Assembly: GCA_025357755.1 (NCBI GenBank)
Contig: JANXOP010000374.1
Location: 1 to 64,000 of the forward strand
Origin: Kofleriaceae bacterium
GTDB lineage: Bacteria > Myxococcota_A > Polyangia > Haliangiales > Haliangiaceae
DNA: 64,000 nucleotides
Direction of reading: 5' to 3'
Shown here: positions 57,753 through 64,000 of the stretch, one piece after another
Position numbering within the stretch: the first letter of the stretch is position 1
Layout: the number at the start of each line of letters is the position of its first letter
Position numbers and translations under genes: made by a program
Notes under the pieces: generated by a model
What the model saw: the letters and a program-made list of their open reading frames with translations, nothing else
Told to the model about the DNA's origin: nothing
Databases searched by the model: none

Positions 57753-59435
57753 TTAGAGCGAGAAGCTAAGGTTAAACTTGTTGAGCGTGCCGTCATCTTG
57801 GGCGGCGTTGTCGACGACCTTGAGCGTCCACTTGCCGTTCGCCGTGCCGACCTCCGCGGCGGTCAGCGTGTACGAGTCGACGATGTTCGCGGTGCCGCCG
57901 CCGGTGTTCTGGCGGAGCGTCTTGACCGCCACGCCGTCCTTCTGGAGCGTGAGCGTGAGGTCACCCGAGTAGGTGTGCGTGATATCGACCGAGACGGTCG
58001 CTCCCTTCGCGCCGGTCACGCCGGTCACGTTGAGATCGGCCGAGACACCGGTCGGGTTGTTGTCCGGGATCGCGGCGTTCGGGGTCGACGGGAAATCCTT
58101 GTTGGTACCCGTGCCGGTGTCGGTCGTCGCAGCGGCAACCGAGAGCTTGATCAGTTGCTTGACCTTCGCGACATCGACGTTCGGGTTCGAAGGCGCCCAC
58201 GTGCCGGTCGGCGACCACAGGAAGTCGATGTGCGCGTTCTCCGAATCGGTGCAGAACCGGCCGCCGATGATCTTGCCGGCATCGTTGAGCTCGAGGATGT
58301 AGTGGTAGTCGTCGGTCGAGACGTTGTCGCGGTAGCCGATCGGCGCGAGGCCCGGTGAGCCTTCGACGACGTAGCTCACGGTCATCTTGACCTCGTAGAG
58401 CGACTTCGCCGCGGTGTTGTAAGTCCACTTGGTGCCGGTGTTGCCGACACACGTGTTCGCGGCGCTCGCCGCGACCTTCACCTGCTTGGTCACTTCGTAG
58501 CCGACGACCGGCTGGTTCCACACTTCGTAGTTCGCGGTGCGGTCTTCGACCAGCGGCAGCTGCGAGAGGCCGAGGAAGTTCGTCATGATCACGTGGAGCG
58601 CGCCCGGGTTGACGTCCGAGCAATCATCGTTCGCCGAGCCGTGGACATCGTGCGTGATGTCCTTCGAGTTGCAGCGACCACCGAGCATCACGGCGCTCGT
58701 CGTATCGAAGGCGTTCTGGATGATGGCCTTGATGTCGCCGACTTCGAACTTCACGCCAGCAAGCGTCACCGCGTGCTGCGGCTCGGGAACCAGCTGCGAT
58801 GCCGGCGTCCAGGCGTGGCACGTACCCCACCAACCCTGCACGCCGTCGATGCCGTCGGTCCCGTAGTCATCGGTCTTGCCGTCGCCATCGTTGTCTTTGC
58901 CGTCATGCATCGCGGCGCCGCCCTGGAAGTTCTGGACTTGCCACTTCGCTGCCGGACCCGCGCAGCCGTAGTAGGTGTCCCACTCGGCCTTCGCGCCGGC
59001 GCCATAGAATGCACTCGGGTAGTGCGCGCAACCGGCCGCGTTGTTAAACGCCGTGTCGTACTTCTCGAGCGGCGATTGAATGTTGGCGCCCTGCCAGCGG
59101 TTGTTGTGCGAGCCCTCGCCGGTCGGCCAATACGTATCGGCCCAGACCGTCGCCGCTTTACCGACCGCCTCGGGATAGGTGTCCTTCCAGACCGGCGTGT
59201 TGCGCCAGCCTTTCTTCGGCAGCGTGCTCAGCGTGTACGTCAGATGTTGAGACATCCGCGCCGGATCGTTCTTGTAGTCGTAGCCGTCTGCCTTGCCGCC
59301 GCCCGAGGAGGGCGCCGCGCAGTCGATATCGCCGGGAAGGCACTCGTCAGAGGAGTCCGAAGATGCGCAGCCAGACAACAGCTGTGCGCCACCGAAGATG
59401 GTGAGGCCGAGGGTGGTTAGCAGGCTGCGTTTCAT
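57753..59435 (-). CDS. Transglutaminase-elicitor-like lipoprotein with C-terminal P (proprotein-convertase) domain
   Basis: 560 residues from ATG 59435. Lipobox LLSGCASS. Residues 60-440 match the transglutaminase elicitor family known from Phytophthora: HLTYTLSTLPKKGWRNTPVW near the start, and WWGTCHAWTPASQLVPEP with the presumed catalytic Cys near 203, plus a DGKDNDGDGKTDDYG calcium-type loop. Residues about 470-560 form a P/Homo B domain (HTYSGDLTLTLQKDGV, GKWTLKVVDNAAQDDGTLNK). It may crosslink or modify surface proteins. A perfect terminator follows. Confidence 0.8.
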   Translation of the reverse strand: MKRSLLTTLGLTIFGGAQLLSGCASSDSSDECLPGDIDCAAPSSGGGKADGYDYKNDPARMSQHLTYTLSTLPKKGWRNTPVWKDTYPEAVGKAATVWADTYWPTGEGSHNNRWQGANIQSPLEKYDTAFNNAAGCAHYPSAFYGAGAKAEWDTYYGCAGPAAKWQVQNFQGGAAMHDGKDNDGDGKTDDYGTDGIDGVQGWWGTCHAWTPASQLVPEPQHAVTLAGVKFEVGDIKAIIQNAFDTTSAVMLGGRCNSKDITHDVHGSANDDCSDVNPGALHVIMTNFLGLSQLPLVEDRTANYEVWNQPVVGYEVTKQVKVAASAANTCVGNTGTKWTYNTAAKSLYEVKMTVSYVVEGSPGLAPIGYRDNVSTDDYHYILELNDAGKIIGGRFCTDSENAHIDFLWSPTGTWAPSNPNVDVAKVKQLIKLSVAAATTDTGTGTNKDFPSTPNAAIPDNNPTGVSADLNVTGVTGAKGATVSVDITHTYSGDLTLTLQKDGVAVKTLRQNTGGGTANIVDSYTLTAAEVGTANGKWTLKVVDNAAQDDGTLNKFNLSFSL

Positions 59436-59573
59436 GTGACGGGGCAAAAGCACCCCGCGTGCCAGGAATCTTGGTCGTGCTTACAAGAGGTTGCACCTCT
59501 GTCCCACTGGTGACTTCTGTAGCTCTTGCCGGCTGATCGATCCGCCAGGCCAGATCAGCTACCGTGGAAGCTG

Positions 59574-60443
59574 ATGAGGGCCTTGTTCGCGGTCGCACTG
59601 GCTGGATGTTCGACGACGGCGGTCCATGGCCACGCGGTGACGCTGCGTCCTGCCTGCGGTCCCAACACCATCTGGAATGGCGCGAGCTGCGCCCCTGCCG
59701 GCGACGCTCCGAAACAGCTCGCGGCCGGTGCCGCCGCGGTCGCGGCGCAGGATCCCGAGGCGATCGCTGCCGCGGTCTCGGCCGCCGAGAAGTCCGGCCC
59801 CCTCGACTACAGCTCCAACATCAAGTTGTGGGAGGAGCGCGGCATCGGCCTCGCGTATGGCGATGACGATCCGGGCGCGAAGACCGCGTTCGATATGATG
59901 CTCGCGCTCGATCCCGGTCACGTCCTGAGCTACCAGCTCTCGCCGAAGGCGACGCTCGTGTTCGAGGAGGTCCGCAAGGCGCAGCCGATCGCGCCGACGA
60001 TCGACGTCAACTGGAGCCGCGGCCAGAAGGTCGGCGATCCGCTGCCGATCGATATCGAGGTCGTCGCCGATCGCAAAAAGTTCCTCGATCGCGCGACGCT
60101 CTTCGTGCGCTCGCGCGGCGAGTCCGGCTGGCACGCGACCGACCTCGTGCTCGCGAAGGACAAGACCGTCGTCTTGCCGGCGATCCACTCCGACAAGCCG
60201 GTCTCGCTCGAGCTCTACCTTCGCGCCTATGACTCGCACAACAACGAGGTGCTGAGCTGGGCCGACCCGCAGCATCCGCGCGAGCTCGCGCTCCGCTACG
60301 AGCCGCCGACCCCGTGGTTCCGCAAGTGGTGGGTGTGGGCGATCAGCGGAAGCGTGCTCGCACTCGCGACGGGCGTCACGGTCTACGAGCTCACCATCGC
60401 GCCGCCCGATACCGTCGGTGGCAGCGCGACCGTGGCGCACTAG
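59574..60443 (+). CDS. Lipoprotein with C-terminal membrane segment
   Basis: 289 residues from ATG 59574. Lipobox ALAGCS. A helical stretch around 85-130 (GIGLAYGDDDPGAKTAFDMM) may be TPR-like; a beta-rich domain follows (residues about 150-245). A C-terminal membrane span (WVWAISGSVLALATGVTVYEL) ends the protein, so it is anchored at both ends. This layout occurs in uncharacterised myxobacterial proteins. It is convergent with the propeller lipoprotein gene, one base between their ends. Confidence 0.7.
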   Translation: MRALFAVALAGCSTTAVHGHAVTLRPACGPNTIWNGASCAPAGDAPKQLAAGAAAVAAQDPEAIAAAVSAAEKSGPLDYSSNIKLWEERGIGLAYGDDDPGAKTAFDMMLALDPGHVLSYQLSPKATLVFEEVRKAQPIAPTIDVNWSRGQKVGDPLPIDIEVVADRKKFLDRATLFVRSRGESGWHATDLVLAKDKTVVLPAIHSDKPVSLELYLRAYDSHNNEVLSWADPQHPRELALRYEPPTPWFRKWWVWAISGSVLALATGVTVYELTIAPPDTVGGSATVAH

Positions 60444-60444
60444 C

Positions 60445-62175
60445 CTACTGCGTGACGACGATCTGCTCGGTCCACTGCGCGATGTGATTGTTGCTGTCGA
60501 TGTTCTGGAACGGCAACCGGAACGTCGGCGCGCTCGGGTCGGTGCCCGCTTCGACCGCGGCCGGCGAGAAGGCGGTCATCCAGATCTGCGGACGCGAGAG
60601 CCCGACGATCCGCGTCCCGAAGTCACGCTGACTCGACGCCGTGATCCAGTAGATCGGATCCACGCCGACCGTCTGCTGGAACGGGGCCCAGCGCGCCCAC
60701 GAGTTGGTCTTGCCGATCGCTGCGTCGAGGGTCGCGAGCTCGACCGGCGGCGCCGAGCCATCGGCCTTGACGACCCACACCGAGGCGCTCGGGTTGTTGT
60801 AGGCGCCGCCGGCCGAGTTGTCGGTCGACTTGTTGAACAGCACGTACTTGCCGTCCGGCGAGAACGATGGATAGTAGTTGTTCAGGGCATCGGAGACGAG
60901 CATCCGCTCGGCACCGAACGTGCTCGTCGCCTGATCGTATGGGCGGATCCAGAGCTGGCCATGACCGAATGCGTAGTCGGTGTTGTAGCCGGCGCTCGGG
61001 ACGCGCACGTACACGAGCTGCGTACCGTCGGCCGACACGTCGGGATGCGTGACCTTGTCGGTACCCGTGATCGTCATCGTCGTCTGGATCGCTTGCGACG
61101 CGTAGTCGCGGACGACGAGCGTGCCGTCGTGGACCGCGAGGTACTGCGTACCATCGGGCGTGAACGAACCGAAGTTCCACGCGTTCGCCTCGACGCCGAG
61201 GGACTTCGTCGCGACGTCGACCATATTCGACGCGCCATCACCACCGTCGTACGTGACGGCCATGCGCGTCCCATCGCGCGAGATGACGTGACATGCGACG
61301 CAGCGACCATTCGTCTGCACGGTCGTCATGTACTGCTCGGCCGGCAATCCCGGCTTCGACATGTCGTGACGCCAGACCCCTTCGGGGCTCGTCGTGCCTT
61401 GGCTCGCCCAGTAGTAGATGCCACCGTTCATCTCTTCCTTGGTGAGCTTCACGAGGCGTGGCGCGCCCGCGCCGACGCCCGCAGCCGGGTTCGCGCTGTT
61501 GACGGCGCGGACTTGATACGTGACGGTGTCTGCGGTGCCGATCGCCGCCGCCCACTCCGTCGCGAGGAACGCTGACCAGCCCGCGCCCGCACCCGCCGCG
61601 GCCATGCCGTTACCGCCGGGGACATAGACGCGGATATCCGAGAGATCGGTGTGCAGCGAGATCTCGAAGATGTCGTTCGAGCTCGCGTCCGTCCAATGGA
61701 TCTCGAAATCGCCGAGGTTGCGCGGCATCACGACATCCGGCGGTGGATAGACGACCGTCGGTGCGAGCGCGGCGACCTCGGTGCCGGTGAAGAGATCCTG
61801 CGTGTTCGCGGGCAACGTCGGATCGACGCGCACCCCCTTGGCGTGAACGATCACGGTCGCCGAGGCAGCCTTCGCGCTGTACGCCGCCGAGACATCGAGC
61901 TTGCCTGCACCGAGTGCCGTCAGCGTGTGCTCGGTGAAGTTGCCGCCGTAGTCGACCGCGAAGTTGGTATCCGCGGTGACATCCTTCGTCGTGCCGTCGG
62001 CGTACGTGAGCGTCGCCGTGAAGTCTTCGGTGACCGGCACCGAGTTCGTGATCGTAAGCTGGCTGCTCGGCGGATCGATCGTCAGCACCGCGGTCGATTC
62101 GTCTTGGCCCGCGTGATGCGCGGGTCCGCACGCAGCCGCAGCAAGACACACCAAGCCAAGAAGCGTTGCCCTCAT
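60445..62175 (-). CDS. Lipoprotein with TolB-like beta-propeller and one CxxCH (haem-type) motif
   Basis: 576 residues. Lipobox LAAAACGP. Residues about 30-115 are Ig-like (Big-2 type); about 280-560 have WD/TolB-like strands (GTDKVTHPDVSADGTQLVYV, YYPSFSPDGKYVLFNKS). A CVACH motif in NGRCVACHVISRDG near residue 293 would bind c-type haem if the Cys pair is used, but with only one such motif it could also be a zinc or disulfide site. It is a probable surface or periplasmic protein of unknown role. Confidence 0.75.
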   Translation of the reverse strand: MRATLLGLVCLAAAACGPAHHAGQDESTAVLTIDPPSSQLTITNSVPVTEDFTATLTYADGTTKDVTADTNFAVDYGGNFTEHTLTALGAGKLDVSAAYSAKAASATVIVHAKGVRVDPTLPANTQDLFTGTEVAALAPTVVYPPPDVVMPRNLGDFEIHWTDASSNDIFEISLHTDLSDIRVYVPGGNGMAAAGAGAGWSAFLATEWAAAIGTADTVTYQVRAVNSANPAAGVGAGAPRLVKLTKEEMNGGIYYWASQGTTSPEGVWRHDMSKPGLPAEQYMTTVQTNGRCVACHVISRDGTRMAVTYDGGDGASNMVDVATKSLGVEANAWNFGSFTPDGTQYLAVHDGTLVVRDYASQAIQTTMTITGTDKVTHPDVSADGTQLVYVRVPSAGYNTDYAFGHGQLWIRPYDQATSTFGAERMLVSDALNNYYPSFSPDGKYVLFNKSTDNSAGGAYNNPSASVWVVKADGSAPPVELATLDAAIGKTNSWARWAPFQQTVGVDPIYWITASSQRDFGTRIVGLSRPQIWMTAFSPAAVEAGTDPSAPTFRLPFQNIDSNNHIAQWTEQIVVTQ

Positions 62176-62295
62176 GGCGAGAATTCTAGCTGTTCCTCCT
62201 CGGATTGGAAGGCACTGACTACGTCGGCACCGAGGAGAATTGGTGAGGTCAACTGTCTCCAGCGACCGGAAAATCTCCGGTCCGACAGCCCTACC

Positions 62296-63942
62296 TCACT
62301 TCTGTTCGATGACGTTGAGGTGCTCGCCGTCGTGCAGTTCGATGACCTGGGTATCGAGGAGCTCGTTCGACTTTCCGTCGAAGAACTTGATCGTGTGCTT
62401 GCCGGCCGGGAGCTTCTTCTTGTTGATCGGCGGGGTCAGCGGACTGCCTCCGTCGATCTGCATGAAGTTCGTACCCTGCGTCGCGCGGAGCGTCACGGTG
62501 CCCGTGCCGACCGGGGCAACGATCATAGGCATCGCATCCGGTTTGATCGAAATCACACCCGCGTCGCGGTGCTTCGCGATCGTGCGGGCCGCATCGACGA
62601 CCACGCCGGCATCGATCACGATCGCGACCTCGGCATCGGCGGCGACAGGCGGCGCATCGAGCGGTCCGGGCTGGACGATCAGTGCCGCATCCGAGTGGCC
62701 GAGCGCGGCATCCGCGACCTTCGCGATCGGCTTGTCATGCTTCGCGGTCGCGACGTACATCACGATGCTCGCGATCAACAGTGCGAGCACCGCGCCGAGA
62801 AGGATCTTGCGATTCCTCGCAGGGACCGGCGCGAGGTCGTCATCGCCGTCGTCGTCCTTGCCGAGCGAGGTCTGGATCGGCGCATCGGCGAGCGCACCCG
62901 GCGGCAGCACGGCCGCGGCTTCCTCGGCGGTCTGCGCCTTCGCCACCGCACCGACCTGCGTCGGTTGATCCGTCGGCCGGCTCGAAGCGCGCGGTAACGT
63001 CTGAGAGCCGGCGGTCACGCGGGCGAGCCATTCGCGATGCGCGAGCCGTTCGCCTTCGAGCTCGCGCTCGGCCCACGCCGCCAACGTCTCGCCGCCGGCG
63101 CTCTGGATCACCTGCTCGAGCGCTTCGCCAAACGCGGCCGCGGTCGGTGTGCGGCGCTCGACATCGCGCGTGAGCGCACCCATCACCGCCGCATCGAGGC
63201 CGGTGGGGAGCGGCTTGCCGAGGCTCTGCGAGGGCGGCACCAGCTCCTGGCTATCGACGGCCATCGCGATCGCGTAGATCGAATCGCCGTCGAACAGGCT
63301 CTTGCCGGTGAGCAGCTCCCACGTCACGACGCCGAGCGAGAACACGTCGCTGCGCCGATCCATCGGGTCGTTCTTGACCTGCTCCGGCGACATATAAGGC
63401 GGCTTGCCTTTGACGGTCCCGAACTCCGTCACCGGCGCCTGGCGGTTCTTGATGAGTGCGATGCCGAAATCGATGACCTTGACGTGGCCGTCGTAGCCGA
63501 TCATCAAGTTGTCGGGGCTGATGTCGCGATGGACGAGCCCCATCAGCGCGCCACTCGGATCGCGCGCCTCGTGCGCTGCGTGGAGGCCGCGGCTCGCCTC
63601 GGCGATCGCGCGCGCGGTCATGATCGCGGGCATCCGATGCTCGCCCAGGTCGCGCATCGGAATCCCGGCGACGTACTCCATCACCATGTAGAGCGTGCCG
63701 CCCTCTTCGCCGAAATCGTGCACGGTCGCGATGCCCGGATGGTTGAGGCGCGCGAGGATCGCGGCTTCGTCGAGGAACATTGCGCGCACCGCCGGGGCTT
63801 GCGCGTACTCGGGCCGGATCGTCTTGATCGCGACCAGCTGTTCGAACGCGCCGGGGCCGCGACGGCGGCCGAGCAGCACGGCACCCATGCCGCCGCTCTT
63901 CAGCTCGTAAAGGATCTCGTAGGCCCCGAAGCGCGCGATCAC
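62296..63942 (-). CDS. Ser/Thr protein kinase with membrane span and PEGA-like C-terminal domain
   Basis: 548 residues from GTG 63942. Motifs are SGGMGAVLLGRR, Lys40 in VAIKTI, HRDISPDN with Asp140 (S instead of K after HRDI, common in myxobacterial kinases), VIDFG at 156-160, and YMSPEQ. A juxtamembrane region is followed by KILLGAVLALLIASIVMYVA near 380-400 and an extracytoplasmic part ending in a PEGA-like domain (PAGKHTIKFFDGKSNELLDT). It is a bitopic receptor-like kinase that could sense an extracytoplasmic signal. Confidence 0.92.
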   Translation of the reverse strand: MIARFGAYEILYELKSGGMGAVLLGRRRGPGAFEQLVAIKTIRPEYAQAPAVRAMFLDEAAILARLNHPGIATVHDFGEEGGTLYMVMEYVAGIPMRDLGEHRMPAIMTARAIAEASRGLHAAHEARDPSGALMGLVHRDISPDNLMIGYDGHVKVIDFGIALIKNRQAPVTEFGTVKGKPPYMSPEQVKNDPMDRRSDVFSLGVVTWELLTGKSLFDGDSIYAIAMAVDSQELVPPSQSLGKPLPTGLDAAVMGALTRDVERRTPTAAAFGEALEQVIQSAGGETLAAWAERELEGERLAHREWLARVTAGSQTLPRASSRPTDQPTQVGAVAKAQTAEEAAAVLPPGALADAPIQTSLGKDDDGDDDLAPVPARNRKILLGAVLALLIASIVMYVATAKHDKPIAKVADAALGHSDAALIVQPGPLDAPPVAADAEVAIVIDAGVVVDAARTIAKHRDAGVISIKPDAMPMIVAPVGTGTVTLRATQGTNFMQIDGGSPLTPPINKKKLPAGKHTIKFFDGKSNELLDTQVIELHDGEHLNVIEQK

Positions 63943-63963
63943 GTACCCGCCAAACGATACACG

Positions 63964-64000
63964 CTATTCGGCGTCGTCGCCTGTCGCGGGTCGCTCGACG
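63964..64000 (-). CDS. Possible C-terminus of a gene continuing beyond the window
   Basis: On the minus strand the last bases read VERPATGDDAE followed by TAG at 63964-63966. It lies 22 bp upstream of the kinase start. Only 11 codons are visible, so this is a weak call. Confidence 0.25.
   Translation of the reverse strand, partial: VERPATGDDAE

Overview
The window is high-GC DNA of a predatory or soil deltaproteobacterium. The best guess is Myxococcota, close to Kofleriaceae/Haliangiales. The signs are a MYXO-CTERM-type sorting tail, an AgmX/PglI-type C-terminal domain inside a VIT/vWA lipoprotein, three Hanks-type Ser/Thr kinases, about a dozen lipoproteins with clear lipoboxes, several secreted metallopeptidases, and frequent GTG starts with overlapping stop/start codons. 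I saw no tRNA, rRNA, CRISPR array or intact insertion sequence.

Layout. 0-4.6 kb: a decayed catabolic operon with an AtuA-family protein, a TetR regulator, fused remnants of both acyl-CoA carboxylase subunits and an acyl-CoA ligase, followed by a dead Uma2-type gene. 4.6-17.8 kb: secreted peptidases, small redox and sugar-nucleotide genes, trpS, a fatty-acid desaturase, a PAF-AH-like hydrolase, and an AraC regulator divergent from a metal-dependent hydrolase. 18-23.8 kb: gltBD. 23.9-30 kb: a large VIT/vWA/AgmX/DUF2135-like lipoprotein, a GreA C-terminal-domain protein, an AI-2E permease and a PEBP protein. 30.1-36.8 kb: a tightly overlapping co-directional run of signalling genes (EAL-HDOD, TerB-like, NlpC-like, GspE-N-like, organophosphate antiporter, REC-HATPase, STAS-zinc ribbon, DedA). 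39.1-43 kb: two kinases and a small zinc-ribbon gene interrupted by an in-frame TGA.

43-50 kb: a GH5 glycosidase, a 1.3 kb non-coding tract of degenerate tandem repeats with a 16-bp palindrome, a MYXO-CTERM metallopeptidase, prfC and small exported proteins. 51-56 kb: an AAA ATPase, a lipoprotein, a 640-residue helical protein and a small protein, partly in visibly lower-GC DNA; this looks like an acquired cassette. 56-64 kb: lipoproteins, a transglutaminase-elicitor/P-domain protein, a TolB-like propeller with a CxxCH motif and a third kinase.

The strongest candidate for something undescribed is the gene at 42671-42988. One reading frame runs through a single TGA (42794-42796). A perfect 7-bp hairpin whose tip reads GGTTC follows at the distance and with the loop G expected of a bacterial SECIS element. 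Read as selenocysteine it gives a 105-residue protein with a C-terminal zinc ribbon, translationally coupled to a kinase with a DFN motif and an approximately 80-residue insertion in its activation segment. Alternatives are a nonsense-mutated gene, or re-initiation at a GTG just downstream.
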